Shown in pieces: positions 50,728 through 59,623 of a DNA stretch of 64,000 bases. The position numbers and the translations under genes were made by a program. Source of the stretch: Rosettibacter sp964572725 (GTDB taxonomy: Bacteria; Bacteroidota; Ignavibacteria; Ignavibacteriales; Melioribacteraceae); NCBI GenBank assembly GCA_964572725.1, contig CAZNFW010000003.1:1-64000 (forward strand), written 5' to 3'. Position 1 is the stretch's first letter; each line of letters starts with the position of its first letter. The notes under the pieces are model-generated. The model searched no databases. It saw nothing but the letters and a program-made list of their open reading frames with translations, and had not been told where the DNA came from.

Positions 50728-52758
50728 CTATTTTAAATAGACCATTTTTTTTGCAAAAATATTACCATTAATTTTTAATACATACAAGTATGAACCGCTT
50801 GCAATATTTTTACCTTCATCATTAGTTCCATTCCAGTAAAAAATATTTTTGCCCGTTAAAGCATTATCAGCAAAAAGAGTTTTAATTTTCTGACCAATAA
50901 AATCATATATAATTAATTCTGCATAAGCATTATCAACAGAATAAAATTCAATTCTTGTTTGATTATTGAATGGATTAGGATAATTATTATATAAATAATA
51001 ATTGGATGGAATTGGTTCATCGACTTGAATTGTATCGACAACACTGTAAACACTATAGTGAATTAATAAAGAACCATAATTAAATTCGTATGAGCCAATT
51101 TGAGGTTCTTGCATTTTGCCATTTTTATTTTCGTAGGAAAAATAAAAACTTACTTTTTTGCCTGATGAAATTGAAGGAAGAGTAAATTTATATTTCAAAT
51201 TACCATCATAAATCATTTGAGCAGATTGATAATTTTGGTTATCAATTTTATAATAAATAATAACAGGTTTTAATTTATCGAGAGTAGAGTCAACAAAAAT
51301 TTTATTTAATATAAATTGATTGTTTATTTTTTCAAGATTTGGAAATGATATTGCTCTTTGTGCAGAAATTAATCCATAACCTTTATGATTATCCGGTTGA
51401 ATTGCATTATCACCGCTTTCAAGCATAATCTGGCGGATTTGATAATTTGTTAGATGAGGAAAAGCAGATTTGAGAAGAGCTGCAACTCCCGCAGCAATTG
51501 GAGTTGCATAAGAAGTTCCGTTCCCAAAAGCATAACCTCCGCCAGCTACTGCAAAGTAAACATATGACCCTTGAGCAACAATTTCTGGTTTAATTCTACC
51601 ATCCGAAGTTGGACCTCGACTGCTAAAAGCAGTAACAATATTATTTGTGTCAACAGCTCCTACTGCAATTACATTAAATGCATCTGCAGGAGAAACAATC
51701 TTGCCATATTTATTATCTCCAAATTTTGCGCCCCAGTCAGAATTTCCTTCGTTGCCTGCTGCTGTAAATGTTGTAACTCCTCTTTGAAATGCAAGATTAA
51801 CTGCTTTAGCTACAATTGTCGTTTCACCATTCATATCTTGAAAAGTGTAAGAATATCCTGTATCAAATGTGTTATATCCAAGTGAACTGCTTATTATATC
51901 AACACCTTGTGCTTCCATCCATTCTAATGCAGCAGCATAATTATCTTCTTCAACATGAGTTTCAGTTGGTACATACTCAGTTTTTGCTAAAAGGAACTCT
52001 GCACCATAAGCTGGTCCTATTAAATTTCCATTATCAAATCCTCCAATAATTGAAAATACAGCAGTGCCGTGTCTATCTTGATTTGGCGCATCATCTTTTG
52101 AAGAATCATTTTCTGTTAAACTATCATTCTGAATAAAATCTCTTTCTGCTATTACTTTTGCATTTTTTAAGGCAGGATGATTTTTCCATCTGAATCCTGT
52201 GTCAAGCAATCCTATCAAAACACCGTTGCCATTAATTCCAAGATTATGTACAACAGGAATTTCTGAAAGTAAATTTTGTTTTAATGATGGTCCATAGTTC
52301 AATACATTATTTGACTTTTCTAAAACTTGTTGAAAATTTTTTTGCTCAGTTTCTACAGGTTCAATTCGTTTAAGAAGTTTAACCTTTTCAACACTCTTTA
52401 CAAACGACAATTTTTCAACTTTATTCTTTTGTTCATCACTTAAATAACATGAAACAGCATCAAACCATTTTAATGTGTGAATAATTTTGATACCCAAATC
52501 TTCTAATTGTTGAATGTACTCATTGTTTACCGGCAGGTCTTCAAAAGTAATATAATTTTCATCTCCATTAACTGCTTTTCTTCGCTCGATTGCTTTTGGA
52601 GATAATTCTTTTTCAACCTGCAAAAATATTTTAGAATCTTTTTTGAGAAGTTGTGACTCGGGAATGCCTTTGTCTTTAAAGTAAATAAAATACTTTGTTT
52701 GTGCAGAAGCAGTAACAATTAATATCAGAAAAAAAATTGTAGCAAAAAAATGTTTCAT
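50728..52758 (-). CDS. Secreted S8 (subtilisin-like) peptidase with type IX sorting domain
   Basis: Product of 676 aa. Signal peptide (residues 1-19, ending ASA); inhibitor-like propeptide (about 20-130); catalytic domain with Asp186 in GLLDTGF, His230 in DRHGTAVF, oxyanion Asn336 in AAGNEGN and Ser416 in GTSYATPIAAG. A beta domain follows, then a C-terminal sorting domain from about residue 595 (NNYPNPFNNQTRIEFY ... GQKIKTL ... ASGSYLYVLKING ... KKMVYLK). That tail marks cargo for the type IX secretion system, so the protein is likely secreted or cell-surface attached. It lies 42 bases behind lepB in the lepA operon. Confidence 0.93.
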   Translation of the reverse strand: MKHFFATIFFLILIVTASAQTKYFIYFKDKGIPESQLLKKDSKIFLQVEKELSPKAIERRKAVNGDENYITFEDLPVNNEYIQQLEDLGIKIIHTLKWFDAVSCYLSDEQKNKVEKLSFVKSVEKVKLLKRIEPVETEQKNFQQVLEKSNNVLNYGPSLKQNLLSEIPVVHNLGINGNGVLIGLLDTGFRWKNHPALKNAKVIAERDFIQNDSLTENDSSKDDAPNQDRHGTAVFSIIGGFDNGNLIGPAYGAEFLLAKTEYVPTETHVEEDNYAAALEWMEAQGVDIISSSLGYNTFDTGYSYTFQDMNGETTIVAKAVNLAFQRGVTTFTAAGNEGNSDWGAKFGDNKYGKIVSPADAFNVIAVGAVDTNNIVTAFSSRGPTSDGRIKPEIVAQGSYVYFAVAGGGYAFGNGTSYATPIAAGVAALLKSAFPHLTNYQIRQIMLESGDNAIQPDNHKGYGLISAQRAISFPNLEKINNQFILNKIFVDSTLDKLKPVIIYYKIDNQNYQSAQMIYDGNLKYKFTLPSISSGKKVSFYFSYENKNGKMQEPQIGSYEFNYGSLLIHYSVYSVVDTIQVDEPIPSNYYLYNNYPNPFNNQTRIEFYSVDNAYAELIIYDFIGQKIKTLFADNALTGKNIFYWNGTNDEGKNIASGSYLYVLKINGNIFAKKMVYLK

Positions 52759-52800
52759 AATAATTAAGTAGAAGATGAATATGTTATATTTTGATTAAAC

Positions 52801-53706
52801 TTAGTGAACTAATTTTGCAATTCTATTTAATCTTACAGAACCAAGAAGTCTAAAGAAATCAGAAAATGGAATGCTTGGATCCCATGACCAGTAAATTAAA
52901 AATGCCTGTCCAACAATTTTATCACGAGGCACAAACCCCCAGAATCTGCTATCAGCACTATCATCACGATTATCACCCATCATAAAATAATAATCTTTTT
53001 TAATTGTATACGAATTAACTGGTTTGCCGTCAATAAAAACTTGATTACCTTCAACTGTAACAACTCTTCTTCCAAATTCACGGTCAATAGTTGTTCTCCA
53101 TTGTTCAACATTTTCCACACTTAAAGGAATTACATCCCCTTTCTTAGGAACAACAATTGGTCCATAATTATCTTCGTTGAAATTGGAGCCTTTTGGGAAA
53201 ATTCTGGGATTAGGAACACCTTTTGGGGTAACATAAGGATTTAAATATTGAATATGAGGAGGAATCCATGCTTCTTTCCCATTGACAAAAACTACTTTAT
53301 CAATTATTTCGATTGTATCACCCGGAATTCCAATACATCTTTTTACATAATTATTAATTTCTGCGGGTTTTAATTCATCGCGGTCGCCGGGATATTCGAA
53401 CACAACAATATCACCTCTTCTTGGTTCTCTTATTGCTGGCAGCTGAAAATATGGTAAAGCAATATTTGTAAATGGAATGGTGCGAGGAGAAGTAGAACCA
53501 TAAATAAATTTATTAACAAAAAGAAAGTCTCCTACCAGAATTGTTTTTTCCATAGAACCTGTAGGAACTCGCGAAGTTTCTATTAAAAATGTTTTTATAA
53601 GAAGAGCTGCAAAAGCAGCGAACAATAAATTTTTAATAAAATCCAAAATTTTTTTTGCAGTTGTTTTCTGCACTGTTTTAGTATTTTCTTTTTTTTGTGA
53701 TGACAT
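52801..53706 (-). CDS. lepB: Signal peptidase I
   Basis: Inner-membrane signal peptidase of about 301 aa. The start is the ATG at 53706; a TTG two codons upstream is the only earlier option. One N-terminal anchor (LLFAAFAALLIKTFLI). Catalytic Ser51 in RVPTGSMEKTI and Lys122 in YVKRCIGIPGDTIE; box E is MMGDNRDDSADSRFWGFVPR. A large insert between boxes D and E (about 145-215) is typical of Bacteroidetes enzymes. Directly downstream of lepA, the same lepA-lepB order as in E. coli. Confidence 0.96.
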   Translation of the reverse strand: MSSQKKENTKTVQKTTAKKILDFIKNLLFAAFAALLIKTFLIETSRVPTGSMEKTILVGDFLFVNKFIYGSTSPRTIPFTNIALPYFQLPAIREPRRGDIVVFEYPGDRDELKPAEINNYVKRCIGIPGDTIEIIDKVVFVNGKEAWIPPHIQYLNPYVTPKGVPNPRIFPKGSNFNEDNYGPIVVPKKGDVIPLSVENVEQWRTTIDREFGRRVVTVEGNQVFIDGKPVNSYTIKKDYYFMMGDNRDDSADSRFWGFVPRDKIVGQAFLIYWSWDPSIPFSDFFRLLGSVRLNRIAKLVH

Positions 53707-53735
53707 ATACAACCAATTATTATTCGAAAAAATTA

Positions 53736-55529
53736 TTAATCTTCAATTTGAAGTACAGCTAAAAATGCTTCCTGAGGAATTTCAACATTGCCAACCTGTT
53801 TCATTCTCTTCTTTCCTTCTTTCTGTTTTTCCAGTAATTTTCTTTTACGTGTAACATCACCGCCGTAACATTTTGCAAGAACATTTTTTCTTAACGGTTT
53901 AATATTTGTTCTTGAAATAACTTTACTGCCAATTGCAGCCTGAATAGCAATTTCGAACATTTGACGTGGAATAAGCTCTTTGAGTTTTGAACAAACTTTC
54001 AATCCCCAGTTATAAGCTTTTTTTTCATGAACAATAATTGAAAGAGCATCAACTTTTTCGCCATTTAGTAAAATATCAAGTTTAACTAAATCTGATTGTC
54101 TATAACCTATCAATTCATAATCAAAAGAAGCATAACCGCGAGATATTGATTTTAATTTATCATAAAAATCAAAAATAATTTCAGAAAGAGGAAACTCAAA
54201 CGATAAATCTGCACGCTTTGGGTCAATATAAGTTGTATTCAAATAAACACCTCTTTTTTCAATTGCAAGCTGCATCAAGTTCCCAATATATTCACTTGGA
54301 GTAACAATTTGTGCTTTTACATATGGCTCTTCAATCCTGTCAATTTCTCCCTGCGGCGGCATTTCTGCAGGATTATCAACAATTATTTTTTCACCATTTC
54401 TTTTATAAACCCAATACTCAACATTAGGTAAAGTTGTAACAATTGACTGGTTAAATTCTCTTTCAAGTCTTTCCTGAACAATTTCCATATGAAGCATGCC
54501 GAGAAATCCGCATCTGAATCCGAATCCCAATGCTGCAGAAGTTTCGGGAGTAAATGTTATTGATGAATCATTTAATCTGTATTTTTCAAGAGCATCTCTT
54601 AAACTTTCATAATCGTCAGAGTTAGTTGGATATAAACCGCTAAAAACCATTGGTTTAATTTCTTTATAACCCGGTAGAGGTTTTTCAGCACCATTTTTAA
54701 CATGAGTAATTGTATCGCCTACTTTTGTATCTCTCAATTCTTTTACACCAGCTATCACATATCCTACATTGCCAGTTCTAAGTTCTCCAGTTCTAATTCT
54801 ATTTAATCGAAGGATACCAATTTCCTCTGCGATATATTTTTTACCATTTGCAAAAAAAGTAATTTCATCGCGTTCTTTTATTATTCCATTAAACACACGA
54901 ACATAAGCAACAGCACCTCGATAAGAATCAAAAATGGAATCAAAAATCAAAGCTTGAAGCGGGGCATCTTCTGAACCGCTTGGCGGTGGAATTCTTTTTA
55001 CGATTGCTTCAAGAATTTTATCAATTCCAATTCTTGTTTTTGCACTTGCTAAAATAATTTCCTCATCTTTACATCCAATTAAATCAATAATTTGTTGTTT
55101 TACTGTATCAATCATTGCGCTCGGCAAATCAATCTTGTTGATTACAGGAATTATTTCCAATCCTGCATCAATAGCCATATAAAGATTTGAAATTGTTTGA
55201 GCTTCTACACCCTGCGCTGCATCAACTACAAGAATTGCACCTTCACATGCAGCAAGTGAGCGCGAAACTTCGTAAGAAAAATCTACATGTCCGGGAGTAT
55301 CAATTAAATTTAATATGTAAGTTTGTCCATCCTGAGCATTATATTCCATCTGTATAGCATGAGATTTAATAGTAATACCACGTTCTCTTTCAAGGTCAAG
55401 GCTGTCAAGAAGCTGTTCTTTTGCTTCGCGCTCAGATACTGTATGAGTAAATTCTAATAATCCATCTGCTAATGTTGATTTGCCATGATCTATGTGAGCA
55501 ATTATGCAGAAATTGCGAATGTTTTGCAT
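53736..55529 (-). CDS. lepA: Elongation factor 4 (LepA)
   Basis: Ribosome-associated GTPase of 597 aa from the ATG at 55529, preferred over a TTG six bases upstream. G1 AHIDHGKSTLAD, G2/switch RERGITIKSHAI, G3 DTPGHVDFSYEV, G4 NKIDLPSA. The C-terminal domain unique to LepA (about 485 on: AKCYGGDVTRKRKLLEKQKEGKKRMKQ) is complete and ends AVLQIED. First gene of the unit lepA-lepB-subtilase-methyltransferase-small protein. Confidence 0.97.
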   Translation of the reverse strand: MQNIRNFCIIAHIDHGKSTLADGLLEFTHTVSEREAKEQLLDSLDLERERGITIKSHAIQMEYNAQDGQTYILNLIDTPGHVDFSYEVSRSLAACEGAILVVDAAQGVEAQTISNLYMAIDAGLEIIPVINKIDLPSAMIDTVKQQIIDLIGCKDEEIILASAKTRIGIDKILEAIVKRIPPPSGSEDAPLQALIFDSIFDSYRGAVAYVRVFNGIIKERDEITFFANGKKYIAEEIGILRLNRIRTGELRTGNVGYVIAGVKELRDTKVGDTITHVKNGAEKPLPGYKEIKPMVFSGLYPTNSDDYESLRDALEKYRLNDSSITFTPETSAALGFGFRCGFLGMLHMEIVQERLEREFNQSIVTTLPNVEYWVYKRNGEKIIVDNPAEMPPQGEIDRIEEPYVKAQIVTPSEYIGNLMQLAIEKRGVYLNTTYIDPKRADLSFEFPLSEIIFDFYDKLKSISRGYASFDYELIGYRQSDLVKLDILLNGEKVDALSIIVHEKKAYNWGLKVCSKLKELIPRQMFEIAIQAAIGSKVISRTNIKPLRKNVLAKCYGGDVTRKRKLLEKQKEGKKRMKQVGNVEIPQEAFLAVLQIED

Positions 55530-55550
55530 ACTCAATTAAAAATTTAGTGA

Positions 55551-55582
55551 CAAATATATAAAGAAGGTCAGGGATTTACAAT
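55551..55582 (-). promoter_or_regulatory. Candidate Bacteroidetes-type promoter of the lepA operon
   Basis: On the minus strand TATATTTG (55558-55551) fits TAnnTTTG exactly, with ATTG (55582-55579) 20 bases upstream, a 3-of-4 match. The predicted leader is only about 15 bases. Confidence 0.42.
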
Positions 55583-55651
55583 TTAAACTACTGTCAAATA
55601 AATATTTCCTATTTAAGTATTACTAAAATTCATAATCATTTCCCGTTTTAC

Positions 55652-55659
55652 TAATTTTG
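55652..55659 (+). promoter_or_regulatory. Candidate -7 element of the 55690 gene
   Basis: TAATTTTG matches TAnnTTTG exactly, 30 bases before the ATG at 55690. No convincing -33 TTTG is found at 19-21 bases upstream, so support is weak. Confidence 0.3.
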
Positions 55660-55689
55660 TAAATGAATAATTAATAATGTAATAACAAT

Positions 55690-57498
55690 ATGAAAAAGCT
55701 TTTTGTAATTTTATGCTTGATTTATAGTATAAGTTTTGCTCAAAGAATTAATATTGCTTTTCTCTCAGCTCCATCAATTGATAAAAGCGGGGATAATTCT
55801 CTGTTTGATTCAACCATATCAAAGATTAATAAAATTGAAAATCTTGATTTCATAATTATTGGTGGAAATTTAACATCTTCCAGTTCCGAAAAAGAATTTT
55901 TAATGCTTAAATCATTGCTCAACAAACTTCATAAACCCTATTATCTTTTACCAGCTTTGAATGATTTTAAGGACGCAAACGGATGGTTATATTATCAGGA
56001 GAATTATGACGATAAATTTGCTATACGACTCAACAACAAAATTTTTATAGGTTTAAGTCCTGTTGTTCCTTTAAGAAATTACTATCATTACATTACAGAA
56101 AATATCAACTGGCTTAATGAAACTTTAGACACATTAAAATTAAGTGATGAAATTTATTTCTTCTCTCCAGTCCCATTTGATTCTAAAGTTGACAACTGGA
56201 AAACATTACTCGGCAATTTTTCAGAAAAGAATTTAAAGCTGATAATTAATGGGAATGCCGCTAAAACACAATTAAGAAATTTGCACGGTTACTCAATATT
56301 TGATATTCAATCATCACAAAACATTGATAAAAAAATATTGGATTTTGTTATTGTTGAAATTTCCAGCGACTCAATAAAAATTTTTGATAATACAAAAAAA
56401 ATCATTACAGCTTTTGACAAAACAATTGACATTCCAAAAGAAAAAATTGATATTGAAAAATTACAAGCAATTAATTCTGATATTTTGTTTAGCATTAATT
56501 TAAAATCAACAATGTTAACATCATGCAGTTTTTGGAACAATAAGATTTATTCTTTTGATTATTCTGGTTTAATAAGCTGTATGGATACAACTCAAAAAGT
56601 AAAATGGGAATTTGACGCTAATGGAAATATAATTGGAAGACCCATAATTGCAGATATGATGATAGCTGCCGCTACTTTTCAAGGAGATTTAATTTCTTTA
56701 AGTGCAATTTCAGGAGAACAATTTCAATCAATTGGTTTTGAAGACTATATCACAACAGATTTACTTGCTATTGATTACAGCGGCGATAAAGAATTAATGA
56801 TTCCAAAACTTTCACAATCAAAAACAGCTGTAGTTTTTGGCACTGCAAGTGGAAAAGTTTATTGCTACGACTTAGAAACTCTTCAGGAATATTGGTCAAA
56901 CGACTATTGCAAAGATATGATTACTTCCAGCTTATTGTATTTTGACAATAAAATTTTTTATACAAGCCGAGATGGTTATCTTTATTGCATTGATGCTCGT
57001 AACGGAATAACAATATGGCGCTGGAAAGAAAAAGCAAACACAGACCTTTCATATTCTCAAATATTAAGTGATGGAAAAAAAGTTTTTGTAATTTCACAAA
57101 GCGGTATACTTTACGCTGTTAATTTATTATTAGGAAAACTTGACTGGAAAATTGACAATAATTTTTTTCAAAACTTTGGATTATCTGAAAACAAAAAGCT
57201 GATTTATGCCGAATCACAAAACAATGAGTTCGTTATAATTTCTGCTGATAAAGGAAAAATTGAAAGAAAAATTAAAACTGATATATACTTTTTGAATTCT
57301 TTTTCTTCACCAGTTGAACTTGATAATAAAATATTCTGGAGCGGAAATGGATTTATCAATCACTTCGATTCAAAATTCAATTCCATAAAAAATTTATATT
57401 TAGGCGATGCTCCTGTTCACCCAGTAGAAAAAATATCTTCAAATAAATATTTAGCATCAAACATTGACGGAACTATTGTAATATTTAAATCGAGGTAA
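55690..57498 (+). CDS. Secreted degenerate metallophosphoesterase fused to PQQ-like beta-propeller
   Basis: Product of 602 aa with a signal peptide (KKLFVILCLIYSISFAQ). Residues about 20-230 follow the calcineurin phosphoesterase pattern in order and spacing, but every metal motif is altered: the SDxH position reads SAPS (26-29), GD reads GN (59-60), GNHD reads ALND (89-92), the His of the fourth motif reads FFSPVP, and GHxH reads GNAA (188-191). So it is probably catalytically dead. Residues about 250-600 are beta-propeller repeats of the PQQ type (GKVYCYDLETLQEYW, GYLYCIDARNGITIWRW, GILYAVNLLLGKLDWKI). Likely a periplasmic or surface binding protein. The HAD phosphatase gene follows after three bases. 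Confidence 0.7.
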   Translation: MKKLFVILCLIYSISFAQRINIAFLSAPSIDKSGDNSLFDSTISKINKIENLDFIIIGGNLTSSSSEKEFLMLKSLLNKLHKPYYLLPALNDFKDANGWLYYQENYDDKFAIRLNNKIFIGLSPVVPLRNYYHYITENINWLNETLDTLKLSDEIYFFSPVPFDSKVDNWKTLLGNFSEKNLKLIINGNAAKTQLRNLHGYSIFDIQSSQNIDKKILDFVIVEISSDSIKIFDNTKKIITAFDKTIDIPKEKIDIEKLQAINSDILFSINLKSTMLTSCSFWNNKIYSFDYSGLISCMDTTQKVKWEFDANGNIIGRPIIADMMIAAATFQGDLISLSAISGEQFQSIGFEDYITTDLLAIDYSGDKELMIPKLSQSKTAVVFGTASGKVYCYDLETLQEYWSNDYCKDMITSSLLYFDNKIFYTSRDGYLYCIDARNGITIWRWKEKANTDLSYSQILSDGKKVFVISQSGILYAVNLLLGKLDWKIDNNFFQNFGLSENKKLIYAESQNNEFVIISADKGKIERKIKTDIYFLNSFSSPVELDNKIFWSGNGFINHFDSKFNSIKNLYLGDAPVHPVEKISSNKYLASNIDGTIVIFKSR

Positions 57499-57501
57499 AA
57501 A

Positions 57502-58152
57502 TTGAAAAACTTTGAAGGAATAATATTCGATATTGACGGAACACTTGCTTCCACGCACGATTTAATATTCGAAAGTTTTAATCACGTAATTAAAAAATAT
57601 TACAACAAAAGATTGACCACAGAAGAAATTGTTGCATTATTTGGACCGACTGAAGATGTAATTCTAAAAGAATGGATGAAAGATAATTATGAAAAAGCCA
57701 GAAAAGATTATTACGATTTTTATGAATCTCAGCACGAAGAAATGGCAAATATTTTTCCCGGCTTAGAAGAAATTATAAAGTTAATAAAAAGTAAAAAAAT
57801 CCCGCTTGGAATTTTTACTGGCAAAGGAAGAGATACTTCAATAATAACACTTAAAGCCATAAAGCTTCATGATTATTTCGACTTAATTGTTACAGGAGAT
57901 GATGTTAAAGAACACAAACCTGCTCCTGAAGGAATAAAAAAATTTCTAAATGCTTTTAATCTTAGACCAGAAAAAGTCTTAATGGTTGGGGATACAAATA
58001 CTGATGTTATTGCATCAAGAAATGCAGGAATTAGATGTGCGCTCGTGTTATGGGATGAATTTTCAAGAAGTAAATATTCAAATGCAGAAGCTGATTTTAT
58101 TTTTTATTCTGTGGAAGAATTTCAAAAATTCATTGAAGAAAATATCCAATAA
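57502..58152 (+). CDS. HAD-family hydrolase, phosphoglycolate phosphatase-like
   Basis: Product of 216 aa, active-site complete: FDIDGTLAST (nucleophile and acid Asp), GIFTGKGRD (motif II Thr), DDVKEHKPAP (Lys), MVGDTNTDVIASRNAG (acidic pair). Small helical cap of the subclass I type between about residues 15 and 80. Members hydrolyse phosphoglycolate, pyrophosphate or other small phosphates; the substrate is not readable. The start is TTG with GAGG nine bases upstream, the site lying inside the end of the previous gene, so it is coupled to the pseudo-phosphoesterase gene. Confidence 0.85.
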   Translation: MKNFEGIIFDIDGTLASTHDLIFESFNHVIKKYYNKRLTTEEIVALFGPTEDVILKEWMKDNYEKARKDYYDFYESQHEEMANIFPGLEEIIKLIKSKKIPLGIFTGKGRDTSIITLKAIKLHDYFDLIVTGDDVKEHKPAPEGIKKFLNAFNLRPEKVLMVGDTNTDVIASRNAGIRCALVLWDEFSRSKYSNAEADFIFYSVEEFQKFIEENIQ

Positions 58153-58192
58153 TAAAAGCAAATCTTACTTTAATTTTTACATTAATTATTTC

Positions 58193-58219
58193 AAATAAAA
58201 ATCAGGATTTTTTCCTAAT
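58193..58219 (-). terminator. Intrinsic terminator after the outer-membrane protein gene
   Basis: On the minus strand ATTAGGA and TCCTGAT (58219-58201) form a seven-pair stem (one G-T) with a five-A loop, followed by TTTTATTT. It begins at the stop codon of the 58219-59568 gene. Confidence 0.5.
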
Positions 58220-59568
58220 CAACTTGAAAAACCAACTGGATAAATGAATGATAGTCTGGGTTCAATTTTCTTTTGTGGTTTATATCCAATAATGTTATCA
58301 GTTTTATCTCTCAAAGGTGTATAAGTCCACGAATAAACTACAGACAATAACAAGTACTTTTGAATTTTATAACCAAATTCTGCAAAGAGATAAGAACGGT
58401 CATCCATTTTAAAAATATCACCAAAATTTTTTATCTGAATTTTATCATATCCTGCACGAAACAGATAAGGCAAACTTTCTGGATTAATTAATGTCCACAA
58501 ATGAAGTATTCCGCTTTCTGGTATTCTATCCAGCTTCTGAAAGCTGCCAAGAACATTATAAGTGCCTAAAAAATTTAAAAGCAGTTCTCCAAAGTAGCCA
58601 TTTCCTTCATCAGCCGATTTTAGTTTTTGAATTTTACTAAAAATCATTCCTGTTGATTTATCAATTCTAAATCTTTCAATTTCATACAGAGAATTAAAAT
58701 ATGAAGGCAAATACATTTTACCATTGAATCTTCTTTCCAATTTTGCTTTCAATGAAATTAAACTTAATCCCTTAAAATCAGCAATCAAGCCCAGAGCAGA
58801 ACCACTCCCAAATTTTATAATTTTTGAATGGTCAAAGTAAATAACAAAATCGAGTAAATTTGTTCTTAACAATGGAATTCCTATATCTAATCCAACAATT
58901 GTAATTTTTCCTTCATCAATCAATGGGAGAAAAGTATTATTTTGTGAATTATATTCACCCGCAACTATTCCGCACTTTTCATCTGAATCCGTGGTTAATG
59001 TTGCTCCAAGTTCAAGATTCCCAAGTATTGGTACGGAATTAAGTTCAGTAAATTGAATAGGTCTAATGTAACCTCTTAATCCCATAACACCTGATTGACC
59101 AAAATTTCCATAAACAGATTCAAACCCGAAATTATTAAAATCCATATCGAATTCAGTCCCAATTTTTCTTGTGTCAAAAGCAGGACTATTGTTATAAAGA
59201 TACATTATGGTTCCATGTCCCAGCGTAGCATAGTCAAGAGCACCAATTCTAAAATAAAGAGGGTCATGCTTTTTACCATATCTGATATAACGAATTATAC
59301 TCAGATAATCAGAAAACTCATTGAAATTTTCATTGCGAATTTTCCCTTCAGGTGTAAATTCTAAATTTAAGTCGAGTCCAATTCCAACTTTTGAAAACTG
59401 AATTTCTGGAAAAATCCGGAATGCGTAATGAGGTCTTCCATCTATCCATGTCAATCCAAAACTTCCTCCTAACATTGCTGCGTTCTGATTTAATTGTTCG
59501 AACTGACTATAAATTATATTTGATAAAAACAATAAAATCATCATTAATTGCTGGGAAATAATTTTCAT
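58219..59568 (-). CDS. Outer-membrane protein, beta-barrel-like (hypothetical)
   Basis: Product of 449 aa with a signal peptide (KIISQQLMMILLFLSNIIYS). I do not recognise a named family. The sequence is rich in alternating strands with Gly/Asn turns and aromatic girdle residues (FPEIQFSKVGIGLDLNLEF, RAGYDKIQIKNFGDIF, YLFAEFGYKIQKYLLLSVVYSW), consistent with a large outer-membrane barrel; the C-terminus (RLSFIYPVGFSS) ends in Ser, not Phe. It follows the EnvC-type gene by 55 bases on the same strand and may share its transcript or use a TATTTTTG element at 59598-59591. Confidence 0.65.
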   Translation of the reverse strand: MKIISQQLMMILLFLSNIIYSQFEQLNQNAAMLGGSFGLTWIDGRPHYAFRIFPEIQFSKVGIGLDLNLEFTPEGKIRNENFNEFSDYLSIIRYIRYGKKHDPLYFRIGALDYATLGHGTIMYLYNNSPAFDTRKIGTEFDMDFNNFGFESVYGNFGQSGVMGLRGYIRPIQFTELNSVPILGNLELGATLTTDSDEKCGIVAGEYNSQNNTFLPLIDEGKITIVGLDIGIPLLRTNLLDFVIYFDHSKIIKFGSGSALGLIADFKGLSLISLKAKLERRFNGKMYLPSYFNSLYEIERFRIDKSTGMIFSKIQKLKSADEGNGYFGELLLNFLGTYNVLGSFQKLDRIPESGILHLWTLINPESLPYLFRAGYDKIQIKNFGDIFKMDDRSYLFAEFGYKIQKYLLLSVVYSWTYTPLRDKTDNIIGYKPQKKIEPRLSFIYPVGFSS

Positions 59569-59623
59569 AAACTTTCGTGAAATTTGTTATCAAAAATATT
59601 GTAATGATTTTTTCAATCTTCAA

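Noticed and set aside
51571..52049. Cys- and His-rich plus-strand frames opposite the subtilase
   Set aside because: Antisense to the catalytic domain; composition follows from the opposite codon usage.
57986..58198. Plus-strand frame overlapping the end of the HAD phosphatase gene
   Set aside because: Same DNA in another frame; the HAD frame holds the conserved motif IV at this place.
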